64,000 nt of DNA from SABI01 sp963678555 (GCA_963678555.2 OY782871.2:186001-250000), one strand, 5' to 3'; shown: positions 7,543 to 15,126, numbered from the stretch's first letter. Notes: generated by a model from the sequence alone, not told the origin. A program made the numbers and translations.

Positions 7543-8213
7543 GTGAGCCGAATATCCTCCTTGTGGAAGACGACATGCGAAGTGCCAGGCTGATCAGCAC
7601 CTACCTGAACCGTGCCGGCTTCAGGACTTCACACGCACCTGACGGGCAGCAGGCACTGTCGATGATCGGCGCCGATACCTTTGACCTGATTCTTCTCGAT
7701 ATCCTGCTGCCGGGGATTGACGGCAGGAAGCTTCGCAGGATCATACGGAATGAATCGGATGTACCGATCATCATGGTCACTGCTCTCGGCTCGCGAGAAG
7801 ACCGGCTTGAGGGACTGGACGGCGGTGCTGATGACTATATTGTCAAACCCTTCGATCCCGACGAGCTCGTCGCACGGGTACGCTCCCTCCTCCGCCGGAC
7901 GAAGTCTCAGGTGAGGGAAACCCTGACCTGCGGCCGGCTCAGTGCCGAGAGGGAATCCGAGGATGTCCTCCTCGACGGAGAGAAACTTCCGGTTACGCAT
8001 GCCCAGTTTCTCATTCTCTGGACCCTCCTGAGGCAGCCCGGTGTGATTCTCTCCCGCAACCAGATTATCGAGCAATCATTCTCCGACTCGTTTGAGGGGT
8101 ATGACCGGGCGGTCGACTCTCATATCCGTCGACTGAGGAAAATCCTTGATCGAAAGGGCTGTTCACCTATTCAGACGGTCTACGGAGGGGGGTATCGACT
8201 GGTATGCGAGTGA
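7539..8213 (+). CDS. OmpR-family response regulator
   Basis: Protein of 224 residues. The receiver domain (about 1-120) has acidic residues D11 and D12, phospho-acceptor D54 in ILLDILLPGIDG, T81 and K103 (IVKPFDP). A winged-helix DNA-binding domain of the OmpR/PhoB type occupies about 128-222, ending with the typical VDSHIRRLRKIL and VYGGGYRL. It should be phosphorylated by the kinase encoded immediately downstream, whose reading frame overlaps it by 10 bases, and then bind promoter DNA. Likely targets are its own operon and perhaps the outer-membrane protein at 9566-10123, by location only. Confidence 0.93.
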   Translation: MSEPNILLVEDDMRSARLISTYLNRAGFRTSHAPDGQQALSMIGADTFDLILLDILLPGIDGRKLRRIIRNESDVPIIMVTALGSREDRLEGLDGGADDYIVKPFDPDELVARVRSLLRRTKSQVRETLTCGRLSAERESEDVLLDGEKLPVTHAQFLILWTLLRQPGVILSRNQIIEQSFSDSFEGYDRAVDSHIRRLRKILDRKGCSPIQTVYGGGYRLVCE

Positions 8214-9565
8214 AAAAGGCTCCCGCGTATGTGTACGTTGCTGCAGTGTTCTTCCTGATTGTCCTTCTTACATCGACGCTGAGTATGACCCTGGATTATT
8301 TCCAGTACCACCGTGACCTGCCTCTCCTGCTCACGAGCTTCCGCAGTGAACTGATCAGCGGGTACCTGAGTGCCGTGTATACCCGGGATCAGGGCTGGAG
8401 CGAACTCGAGACAGAGCTTGACCATATGATTTCGCTCAACTATCTCGGCGAACAGCAGGACGCTCATATCCGGCTGGTCATCCATGATACCAAAGGAAAC
8501 ATGCTCCTCAACAGCTTCGAAAAACTCACCTCAGTCGAAGACAATCCCCTGATTGAAGGGGATCGCTCCGATATCAGGGATCTGGAAGCATCGCAGGTCG
8601 TCGGATCGGTCACGCTGTATATCGGAGCTGATTATATGCAGACGGAGAGCAGGAAATACCTGAAAACACTTCTCTCCTCCCTGCTTGTGAGAGAAGCGTC
8701 AACTGCCGTAATAGCGCTCCTTCTGCTGACCGTACTCTCGAAACTGGTCACGCGACCCCTATCCGAGCTTCAGAGCGCGATGGCGGCAACAGCATCAGGC
8801 CAGAAGCAGGAGATCACCCCGTCAGGCAGCGCCGAGACGGTAAGTCTCGGGGAATCCTTCAATACGATGGCTGCACAGCTCGACCGTCAGAAGGCTCTGC
8901 GACGGCAGATGATTGCAGATCTTGCTCACGATATCAACGGCCCTCTGCATACGATCCGCCTTGAGGCCAAAGCTCTCAGGGACGGGATCAGCACCCTGGA
9001 TGAAGCAAGTGAAGGGATCATCGAGAGTGTCGATTCCCTTTCCGGCCTCGTATATGATCTTGAATATCTTGCTGAGGCTGACAGCGGGGAGATTACCGTG
9101 CACCTGAGTCCCGTCCAGCTGAACACATTTCTCTCTGGTGTGCAGAGGCGTTGGAGGACAGCTGCTGAGACAGCCTCGCTGTCTCTCGCCTTCGAGCCAT
9201 CGGCGAACACTCGTGACACGGTCCTGATGGATGAGGTCCGTATGGAACGGGCGGTCGGGAATCTGATCCAGAACGCTATCCGATACAACCTCAGGGGAGA
9301 AACGGTCATGCTCAGCGGGAGTCTTGAAGACGGCAGGTGCCGTATCCGGGTATGCGATGACGGCGAGAGGATCCCTCAGGCGATGCAGGAGCAGATATTC
9401 GAACGGTTTTATCGGGGAGATGCCTCCCGCGGACGGTCAAACCGGGGCAACGGCCTTGGACTCTCGATTGTCCGTCAGGTCGCTCATCTGCATGGAGGGG
9501 AGGTTCGCCTTGAGCTCAGGGAGGAAGGAAACTGCTTCCTCCTTGAATTCCCCCTCTCCTCCTGA
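8204..9565 (+). CDS. Sensor histidine kinase with extracytoplasmic domain and HAMP
   Basis: Protein of 453 residues. TM1 is near 9-30, an extracytoplasmic sensor of about 120 residues follows, TM2 is near 157-180, then a HAMP segment. The H-box is LAHDINGPL with His242; the usual ELRTPL is replaced by DINGPL. The N-box is NLIQNAIRYN, the F-box IFERFYRGD and the G2 box GNGLGLSIV. In the G1 box the second glycine of D-x-G-x-G is Arg (DDGER), an unusual change that might weaken ATP handling. The start (ATG 8204, after GGAGGGGGG) overlaps the regulator gene. It meets the minus-strand gene at 9566 with no gap. Confidence 0.9.
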   Translation: MRVKKAPAYVYVAAVFFLIVLLTSTLSMTLDYFQYHRDLPLLLTSFRSELISGYLSAVYTRDQGWSELETELDHMISLNYLGEQQDAHIRLVIHDTKGNMLLNSFEKLTSVEDNPLIEGDRSDIRDLEASQVVGSVTLYIGADYMQTESRKYLKTLLSSLLVREASTAVIALLLLTVLSKLVTRPLSELQSAMAATASGQKQEITPSGSAETVSLGESFNTMAAQLDRQKALRRQMIADLAHDINGPLHTIRLEAKALRDGISTLDEASEGIIESVDSLSGLVYDLEYLAEADSGEITVHLSPVQLNTFLSGVQRRWRTAAETASLSLAFEPSANTRDTVLMDEVRMERAVGNLIQNAIRYNLRGETVMLSGSLEDGRCRIRVCDDGERIPQAMQEQIFERFYRGDASRGRSNRGNGLGLSIVRQVAHLHGGEVRLELREEGNCFLLEFPLSS

Positions 9566-10123
9566 TCAGAACTTGAATTTTCCCGAGATACCTATCGTGC
9601 TGTAGGTTTCCATGACCTGTATCAGCTGAGCATTGGTAAGATCAGCAATTCCCCTGATGAAAGTCGGCACATCCTCTACGAGGAAGTCTGCCTCCGCACC
9701 GATAGAAAAGGATTCACTGAGGTTAACATCAATACCGCCGCGCACGTTGTAGGCGAATGCACTCTCATCGACATCGAAGGTTTTTCCTATCACGATTCCG
9801 CTGTAGGCAGGTCCTGTAGCGACATACGCATCGATCAGGCCGAGGGGAAGACGGAATACCAGATCAACGATATACGTCGAGTAGTACACATCTTCGTAAT
9901 CGGCGGACGGTCTGAATATTGCGTCCCCTGATACCCCCAGAAAGTCACTCAGGTAGAATTCAGCCCGTACGCCCGGGATGAACGTTTCATAGTTGCCTTC
10001 GCTCAGATCGGTGTAGGTGTAATACCCTACTCCTGCGACACTGAACGTGTTCGCTGCGAAGAGACTTCCGGACACTGTCAAAACCAGAAGCATACAGACC
10101 ATCAATACCGTCTTCTTTCTCAT
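9566..10123 (-). CDS. Small outer-membrane beta-barrel protein
   Basis: Protein of 185 residues with a signal peptide (MRKKTVLMVCMLLVLTVSGSLFA). The mature part has alternating hydrophobic/polar strands with aromatic belts (VAGVGYYTYTDL, GVRAEFYLSDFLG, VDLVFRLPLG, SIGAEADFLV) and a C-terminal strand ending in Phe (GISGKFKF), as expected for an OmpX/OmpW-like eight-stranded barrel. The ATG at 10123 is chosen because AAGGAG lies just upstream; longer frames lack this. Its stop directly abuts the stop of the convergent histidine kinase gene. The exact family is not recognised. Confidence 0.75.
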   Translation of the reverse strand: MRKKTVLMVCMLLVLTVSGSLFAANTFSVAGVGYYTYTDLSEGNYETFIPGVRAEFYLSDFLGVSGDAIFRPSADYEDVYYSTYIVDLVFRLPLGLIDAYVATGPAYSGIVIGKTFDVDESAFAYNVRGGIDVNLSESFSIGAEADFLVEDVPTFIRGIADLTNAQLIQVMETYSTIGISGKFKF

Positions 10124-10545
10124 GCTGTTCTCCTTGTGGGGCTGTTCCCCGTTATGTAAAATCAGCATACGAAGGAAATATGGCGTAATTTTGTCAGGGG
10201 CGACATATCTGCTTCTCATTTTCCCACGGGGGAACCTGTACCTGAACAAGACCTGGTCAGCACTGCAGATCCCGGAAGGAGGCTATGCAACTCAGTTCCA
10301 CCTGATCATCGGTGCAGTCACGTAGCCCACGTTGTGTAGTTGAGGAGTTCAAGTCCTGAAGTACACACAGTCCTTATGTATTTCGCTGAAGGATACAGGT
10401 GACGAAGGCAACGGAAGAACCGGAACCTGGCGGGAGAGTGCACCTTGCTGTTTCCTGTCACACCACAGTGCCGGGGAGAAAGACTGACCTCTGCACAGAT
10501 GTGTCTGATCTTCTCCTGCTATCTGTAAGAGAGAGAAGGTGAACA
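10124..10545. other. Intergenic region of about 420 bases
   Basis: It lies between the start of the barrel protein gene and the end of the ATPase gene, both on the minus strand. The part next to 10124 should hold the barrel gene's promoter, but I see no convincing -35/-10 pair at proper spacing. No coding signal, tRNA or terminator was found in the rest. Confidence 0.5.
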
Positions 10546-11865
10546 TTACTCTTCTTCCAGCAGCCACTCACTTACCTCTTTGACGGGGAATCCTTCCTCA
10601 GTGTTTGAGAGTGTAGGTGTTCCTGAGATAATAAGTTTGGGAAACCCGTTCTTGAGTTTTCTGAACGGGGCAAGCTCTCTCTCTCTGGTCTCATTCGCCG
10701 CCATTGATTGAGTCACCTGTATGTAGAGCATTTCATCACCCCGGGTTGCGACAAAATCAACCTCAAGCGATCCGATCTTCCCTACTGCAACATCATAGCC
10801 ACGCCTTCGCAGCTCAAGGAATACCACATTTTCAAGAACCCGCCCGGTATCCCGTCCGGTGAATCCAAGCAGGAAGTTTCTCAGACCGGGATCGACGATA
10901 TAATATTTCCCCTGAGTCTTCAGGTACTCATTCCCCTTGATATCGAAGCGTTTGGCTTCGTAAAAGACGAAAGAATCAAGGAGAGCTCCAACATACGCTT
11001 TTACCGTGTTCAAGGCAGGTTTGTTTTTTCTCTTCCCCTCATCTACATCTCCCTCGGCAGCTATCATTTTCCCTATTGAGAGAAGCGAGGTGGAGTTTCC
11101 TATGTTATCTGCAAGGAAGAGGGCGATTTTATTCAGGAGAAAGGGATCTGTGATCTGCCTTCGTCCCCGTCTTTTTTCTCTTTCCAGAATATCTTTCAAG
11201 ACTACCGTTGAATATATTCCGTCAAGCAGAGTAAGGATATGTTCCTGAATGAGTTCAATACCTGAAATTGCCGGCATACCTCCGTACCTGAGATATGTAT
11301 TCAGGATATCAAGGGTAGTGAAGATTTCGCTGTCGGCCTCTCTTCTTATTCTCGTTTTCTTTTCTCCCGTGGGAGTTGTATACCTCTCACTCGTATATCC
11401 CTGGAAGCTGATGAACTCGGAAAAGGAGAGGGGAAGCATCTCTATCTCTACATATCGCCCCGAAAGGTAGGTTGCGAATTCGCTCGAAAGCAGATAGGCA
11501 TTTGATCCGGTGATATATATATCACAGTCAAAATCCACCTGAAAAGAATTTATTGCCTCGGGCCAATTCTCCACTCTCTGCAATTCATCCAGAAAGAGAT
11601 ACAGCCGCTTATCTTTGGGCTCTCGAGATTGTACATATTGATAGAGTCCTGCAGCGTTCATGCCTGAAAAGGATCTGGACTCGAAATTCATCTCAACGAT
11701 CTGTTCGTCTCCGATCCCGTTCTCTCGTAGATCATTCATCATGAGTTTCAGCAGACTCGATTTTCCACATCTGCGGATACCCGTTATGATCTTGATCAGA
11801 TCTGTGTTCGAAAATGCTCTGAGTGTCCGAAGATAGGTATCTCTCCTGTAAAGCGAACGTTTCAA
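10546..11865 (-). CDS. AAA-type ATPase with DUF4143 domain
   Basis: Protein of 439 residues with an N-terminal P-loop ATPase (Walker A GIRRCGKSS at 29-37, Walker B LFLDELQ) and a C-terminal DUF4143 region ending in a restriction-endonuclease-like fold segment (VDFVATRGDEMLYIQVTQS). These proteins are widespread in spirochaetes and anaerobes; their function is not established. The best start is a TTG at 11865, because GGAGGA sits 5 bases upstream. Two 25-base direct repeats lie in its upstream region. A fragment of a close paralogue is at 5907-6175. Confidence 0.85.
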   Translation of the reverse strand: MKRSLYRRDTYLRTLRAFSNTDLIKIITGIRRCGKSSLLKLMMNDLRENGIGDEQIVEMNFESRSFSGMNAAGLYQYVQSREPKDKRLYLFLDELQRVENWPEAINSFQVDFDCDIYITGSNAYLLSSEFATYLSGRYVEIEMLPLSFSEFISFQGYTSERYTTPTGEKKTRIRREADSEIFTTLDILNTYLRYGGMPAISGIELIQEHILTLLDGIYSTVVLKDILEREKRRGRRQITDPFLLNKIALFLADNIGNSTSLLSIGKMIAAEGDVDEGKRKNKPALNTVKAYVGALLDSFVFYEAKRFDIKGNEYLKTQGKYYIVDPGLRNFLLGFTGRDTGRVLENVVFLELRRRGYDVAVGKIGSLEVDFVATRGDEMLYIQVTQSMAANETRERELAPFRKLKNGFPKLIISGTPTLSNTEEGFPVKEVSEWLLEEE

Positions 11866-11908
11866 ATGGCTCCTCCACTCATCAGGATACCATATCTTTG
11901 AAGAAATG

Positions 11909-11973
11909 GAAAGTTTTTAACATAGAAGTGTAAAAAATTTTGAAAATCGAAAGTTTTTTACTTTGAAGTGTAA
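11909..11973. repeat. Two 25-base direct repeats, 40-base period
   Basis: Copies at 11909-11933 and 11949-11973 match at 22 of 25 positions (GAAAGTTTTT at one end, GAAGTGTAA at the other). They sit exactly 40 bases apart, about 45 bases upstream of the DUF4143 ATPase start and before the divergent HD gene. Such iterated sites near a start commonly bind a regulator. The AT-rich content could also contain promoter elements. Confidence 0.65.
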
Positions 11974-12045
11974 TTTTGGGATTTTCTGATAGCTGATGAA
12001 GGAGTGGTAGTTTCTCGGCCCTTCTAGGAAGTGAACTCTTCTGTT

Positions 12046-12077
12046 ATGCTTGCTTCTGTGAACAGAGAAGCAAGCAT
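12046..12077. repeat. Perfect 12-base inverted repeat at the start of the HD gene
   Basis: ATGCTTGCTTCT (12046-12057) and AGAAGCAAGCAT (12066-12077) are perfect inverted arms around an 8-base loop. The left arm begins with the candidate ATG start codon, so folding in the mRNA would bury it. It could be an operator, a translational switch, or a hint that translation starts elsewhere. Confidence 0.65.
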
Positions 12078-12711
12078 AGAGAACACAGTAGAGTTCGTGA
12101 AAGAGACACTTCAGGGTGCCGAGGGCGGTCATGACTGGTTCCATACTCTCAGGGTATGGAAGACAGCGCAGCGCATCGCACGTACCGAGAGCGTCGATCC
12201 CTTCGTCGTCTCTCTCGGAGCCCTCCTCCATGATATCGCGGATGCGAAGTTTCACAGGGGGGATGAGTCGGTCGGTCCGAGCCTCGCATCCGCTTTTCTG
12301 CGTGCAGAAGGTGTGGATGAGGGAGTAGTGGAACATGTCGTTCACATCATCACTCATATCTCGTTCAAGGGTGGCAATGAGGTTCAGTCCTTCCGCTCAC
12401 CTGAGCTGGATGTCGTGCAGGATGCCGACCGTCTTGATGCGATCGGAGCAATCGGGATAGCACGCACGTTCAACTACGGCGGACATATGGGAAGGAAGCT
12501 GTACGATCCTGACATCGAACCAAACCTAGGTATGAGCAAGGAAGAGTACAGGAACAGTACTGCCCCCACGATCAATCACTTCTACGAGAAGCTGCTCCTC
12601 CTGAAGGAGCGGATGAACACGAAAACAGGCAGGGCTCTTGCCGAGGGCCGCCATCAGTTCATGAAAGAGTTCCTTGACCGGTTCTACCGGGAGTGGGAGG
12701 GCGAATCATGA
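12046..12711 (+). CDS. HD-domain phosphohydrolase (YedJ-like)
   Basis: Protein of about 221 residues with the metal-dependent HD signature: GGHDWFHTLRVW, then LLHDIAD, then VVHIITHISFKG, and a late Asp in VQDADRLDAIGAIGIAR. This matches the soluble HD-superfamily hydrolases related to E. coli YedJ; the substrate is unknown. The start is uncertain. The ATG at 12046 lies in a hairpin and lacks a good ribosome binding site; GTG codons at 12031 and 12058 are alternatives in the same frame. The 3' end overlaps the convergent ohrR-like gene by 28 bases. Confidence 0.82.
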   Translation: MLASVNREASIENTVEFVKETLQGAEGGHDWFHTLRVWKTAQRIARTESVDPFVVSLGALLHDIADAKFHRGDESVGPSLASAFLRAEGVDEGVVEHVVHIITHISFKGGNEVQSFRSPELDVVQDADRLDAIGAIGIARTFNYGGHMGRKLYDPDIEPNLGMSKEEYRNSTAPTINHFYEKLLLLKERMNTKTGRALAEGRHQFMKEFLDRFYREWEGES

Positions 12712-13202
12712 TCTGAGCACTTGCTTATGATCTCTGTGATCGCCTCATCGAGTACGTCCTTCATCCTGATGTAGCGGTTCATGTCCATCTGTCCGTCAAA
12801 GGAGAATAGACAGCCTGCCAGTGCCTGAGGCACCTCATAGGCCCTCTCCTTTAGAGCACTCCCCTCTGTGGTGAGCCTGATCAGGACTGTTCTCTCATCC
12901 TCTTTCCGCCGCTGTCGTCTTATCAGACCGTTTCTCTCCATCCGTTTCAGCAGAGGTGATACGGTTCCCGTATCAAGGCCGAGGGTCTCACAGATACCCC
13001 CGACTGTGCTTTCCTTCTTCTCCCACAGTACAAGCATCACCAGGTACTGGGGGTAGGTGAGGCCGAGTTCTTTGAGTACAGGTTTATACGCAGCCATGAT
13101 GGCTCTTTCAAGGGTATATACACGGAAGCATATCTGATGCTCGAGGAGTAACATCTCCTCCTGACCCATGGCGGCCTCTGCTGCAGAGGATTCAGTTCTC
13201 AT
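12684..13202 (-). CDS. ohrR: OhrR-type MarR-family peroxide-sensing repressor
   Basis: Protein of 172 residues with a winged helix-turn-helix. The N-terminal LEHQICF with Cys25 and the following YKPVLKELGLTYPQYLVMLVLWE match OhrR, whose reactive Cys senses organic hydroperoxides and releases DNA on oxidation. It is translated with the glutathione peroxidase gene: its ATG overlaps that gene's stop (ATGA, 13199-13202). The operon promoter carries a palindrome on the -10, which fits autorepression. The OhrR function is inferred from the conserved Cys and context. Its 3' end overlaps the convergent HD gene. Confidence 0.85.
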   Translation of the reverse strand: MRTESSAAEAAMGQEEMLLLEHQICFRVYTLERAIMAAYKPVLKELGLTYPQYLVMLVLWEKKESTVGGICETLGLDTGTVSPLLKRMERNGLIRRQRRKEDERTVLIRLTTEGSALKERAYEVPQALAGCLFSFDGQMDMNRYIRMKDVLDEAITEIISKCSDHDSPSHSR

Positions 13203-13681
13203 CGAAGAGCCTTATCTATGGCATCCTTCAGGTCCGAGGGTTTCACCGTGGGGGCATAACGGGTGACGCTCTGTCCGTCTCTGCTGACAAGAAACTTGGT
13301 GAAATTCCACTTGATCCCGCCGCCCATGACTCCGGGAGCCTTCTGCTTCAGCCACGCAAACACCGGATGAGTGCCGGGCCCGTTGACTTCGATTTTCTGC
13401 ATGATCGGGAAGGTTACACCGTAGTTCAGTGTGCAGAACTCCTTGATAGCCTCATCATCTCCCGGTTCCTGATGAGCGAACTGGTCACAGGGAAAGGCGA
13501 TGACCTCAAGACCCTTCGAGTTGTACTTCGTATAGAGTTCCTGCAGTCCCTCGTACTGAGGGGTGAACCCGCATTTACTTGCGGTGTTCACGATAAGAAT
13601 AAGTTTGCCTTCCATGGTTTCGAAAGACACATCATTTCCTGCATTGTCAGTTGCACGTAACGTATATAGTGTATCAGCCAT
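13199..13681 (-). CDS. Glutathione peroxidase-family thiol peroxidase
   Basis: Protein of 160 residues of the GPx family. The peroxidatic Cys37 is in VNTASKCGFTPQY, and the second motif AFPCDQF (62-68) has Asp where Asn is usual. Trp and Asn of the tetrad are in GGIKWNFTKF. Bacterial members normally use thioredoxin rather than glutathione, reducing hydroperoxides in the cytoplasm. The ATG at 13681 is supported by GAGG upstream and by the normal family N-terminus; a longer frame lacks such support. It is the first gene of the gpx-ohrR operon. Confidence 0.9.
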   Translation of the reverse strand: MADTLYTLRATDNAGNDVSFETMEGKLILIVNTASKCGFTPQYEGLQELYTKYNSKGLEVIAFPCDQFAHQEPGDDEAIKEFCTLNYGVTFPIMQKIEVNGPGTHPVFAWLKQKAPGVMGGGIKWNFTKFLVSRDGQSVTRYAPTVKPSDLKDAIDKALR

Positions 13682-13698
13682 TGCTCGTACCTCGCTTT

Positions 13699-13737
13699 TA
13701 TATTGTGCAATATATAATAGTGAGCTATAGGTGTCAA
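13699..13737 (-). promoter_or_regulatory. gpx-ohrR promoter with operator over the -10
   Basis: On the minus strand a perfect -35 TTGACA (13732-13737), a 17-base spacer and a -10 TATATT (13709-13714) precede gpx. The inverted repeat TATATTG/CAATATA (13699-13714, 2-base centre) covers the -10 and start region. A bound repressor would exclude RNA polymerase. OhrR operators in other bacteria are also AT-rich inverted repeats; the assignment to the co-transcribed OhrR is inferred. Confidence 0.8.
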
Positions 13738-13871
13738 GCAGATAGCTGTTCTTTGAAAGGTGCACTTTGGCCGCAATGGTATTCTGCTTTCGCTTTCCGG
13801 TGGATACCCTTTCTGTGCACCACGCATTTCGCTTACTCAGCTATGTTTCTCACAAACTGGAACCGAAGTGA

Positions 13872-13900
13872 TTGACATGCCTTCTCTGATTTGATATGTT
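13872..13900 (+). promoter_or_regulatory. Promoter of the tRNA-Thr/rpmG/tRNA-Trp/secE/nusG block
   Basis: TTGACA (13872-13877), a 17-base spacer and TATGTT (13895-13900) lie about 50 bases upstream of tRNA-Thr, on the plus strand. No other promoter of this quality is visible before rplK, so it may serve tRNA and protein genes together. It is divergent from the gpx promoter. Confidence 0.75.
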
Positions 13901-13952
13901 GTGTCCTGCTTGAGTTACGAAGGATGACTCCTTTTGACTCATTGAGTGTAGC

Positions 13953-14025
13953 GCCCTTGTAGCTCAGCTGGCAGAGCACCACCATGGTAAGGTGGGGGTC
14001 ACCGGTTCAAATCCGGTCGAGGGCT
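13953..14025 (+). tRNA. tRNA-Thr (anticodon GGT)
   Basis: A 73-base cloverleaf: acceptor GCCCTTG pairs with CGAGGGC (one G-T pair), the D arm is GCTC/GAGC, the anticodon stem CCACC/GGTGG encloses loop ATGGTAA with anticodon GGT, and the T arm is ACCGG-TTCAAAT-CCGGT. The discriminator base is T. CCA is not encoded. It is the first gene of the secE-nusG-rpo block. Confidence 0.95.
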
Positions 14026-14075
14026 CTTTTCTTTTATTGAGCATAATTGTACGATATATATGCAGGAGTTTTACC

Positions 14076-14252
14076 ATGGCTAGCAAGAAAAAGGGACCGG
14101 TCGAGAAGATCGCTCTTCAATGCACGGAGTGCAAGCAGAAAAACTATACGACTGAGAAGAATCGCCGTAACACACCGGGGAAGCTTGAACTGAACAAGTA
14201 TTGCCCGTTTGAACGGAAACACACGCTTCACCGCGAGACAAAAGTAAAATAA
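14076..14252 (+). CDS. rpmG: Ribosomal protein L33
   Basis: Protein of 58 residues of the large subunit, lying near the E site. It has a CTEC zinc-type pair and the family's NKYCPFERKHTLHRETK C-terminus; only one Cys is seen in the second half. The ATG at 14076 is preceded by CAGGAG. It is placed between tRNA-Thr and tRNA-Trp and upstream of secE-nusG, a known rpmG-secE-nusG arrangement, with tRNAs interleaved. Confidence 0.95.
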   Translation: MASKKKGPVEKIALQCTECKQKNYTTEKNRRNTPGKLELNKYCPFERKHTLHRETKVK

Positions 14253-14277
14253 GTCTCACCCTGAACGAGAGGTGGAT

Positions 14278-14351
14278 AGGTCAGTAGCTCCAATGGCTAG
14301 AGCGTCGGTCTCCAAAACCGAATGTTGAAGGTTCGAGTCCTTCCTGACCTG
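14278..14351 (+). tRNA. tRNA-Trp (anticodon CCA)
   Basis: A 74-base cloverleaf: acceptor AGGTCAG/CTGACCT, D arm GCTC/GAGC, anticodon stem TCGGT/ACCGA around CTCCAAA (anticodon CCA), and T arm GAAGG-TTCGAGT-CCTTC. The discriminator is G and CCA is not encoded. It lies 25 bases after rpmG and 29 before secE, so it must be processed from a mixed transcript. Confidence 0.95.
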
Positions 14352-14380
14352 TCGACCTCTTGTTGATAAGGAAATTGCAG

Positions 14381-14560
14381 ATGAAAAAGATTATACAGTA
14401 TTTAAAGGAAGTCAGACAGGAACTCAAAAAGGTCGTATGGCCCGGTAAAGATGAAGTTCTTGCTTCCACCAAGGTCGTGATTGTTTCAACTGCCGTGTTC
14501 GCAGTGATCCTTGGACTTGTTGACTTCCTTCTTGTTCAGGGTATTGATCTGCTGTTCTAG
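14381..14560 (+). CDS. secE: Preprotein translocase subunit SecE
   Basis: Short, single-spanning SecE of 59 residues, which clamps SecY in the translocon. The cytoplasmic amphipathic segment has the family motif EVRQELKKVVWPGKDE, followed by one transmembrane helix (VVIVSTAVFAVILGLVDFLLV). The ATG at 14381 is preceded by AAGGA; an upstream ATG at 14360 has no such site. nusG follows after 8 bases. Confidence 0.95.
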   Translation: MKKIIQYLKEVRQELKKVVWPGKDEVLASTKVVIVSTAVFAVILGLVDFLLVQGIDLLF

Positions 14561-14568
14561 GAGTCCTC

Positions 14569-15126
14569 ATGGCTAAAGGCTGGTACGTCGTCCATACCTA
14601 TTCAGGGTATGAGATGAAGATAGAGAAAACAATCCGCAAGATCATGGAAACAGACCTCACGTTTGCTGAGGTCGTTCTTGATGTGAAAGTCCCGACTGAA
14701 GAGGTGGTTGAGGTCAAGGACGGAGTGAAGAAGACGATCAAGAGAAAGATTCTTCCTTCCTACATCCTCGTACAGATGGACCTGCCTCAGCACATGTGGG
14801 AAGGGTACTGTTCACAGATCAGGAGAATCCAGGGTGTTACGGGATTTGTCGGTATTCAGCCGGGTAAAAAGCCAGTCCCCCTCTCTCCCGATGAACTCAA
14901 GGGTATTCTTCAGAAGACCGGTGAGATTCAGAGTGAGAAGGTGCTGCGGCCGAAACAGACCTTCAGTGTCGGCGAGCATGTCAAGGTTATCGAAGGTCCC
15001 TTCGAAACATTCACCGGTGTCGTCGAAGAGGTCAACCTTGAGAAAGCGAAACTGCGCGTCCTTGTCGGAATATTCGGACGGAGTACGCCGGTTGAAGTTG
15101 ATTTTTTACAAGTCGAGAAGATCTGA
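14569..15126 (+). CDS. nusG: Transcription termination/antitermination factor NusG
   Basis: Protein of 185 residues with the NGN domain (starting WYVVHTYSGYEMK, with the PSYILVQM strand) and a C-terminal KOW domain (FSVGEHVKVIEGPFETFTGVVEEV). It binds the RNA polymerase clamp, reduces pausing and links transcription to Rho or the ribosome. The length is normal. It lies in the conserved secE-nusG-rplKAJL order. Confidence 0.97.
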   Translation: MAKGWYVVHTYSGYEMKIEKTIRKIMETDLTFAEVVLDVKVPTEEVVEVKDGVKKTIKRKILPSYILVQMDLPQHMWEGYCSQIRRIQGVTGFVGIQPGKKPVPLSPDELKGILQKTGEIQSEKVLRPKQTFSVGEHVKVIEGPFETFTGVVEEVNLEKAKLRVLVGIFGRSTPVEVDFLQVEKI

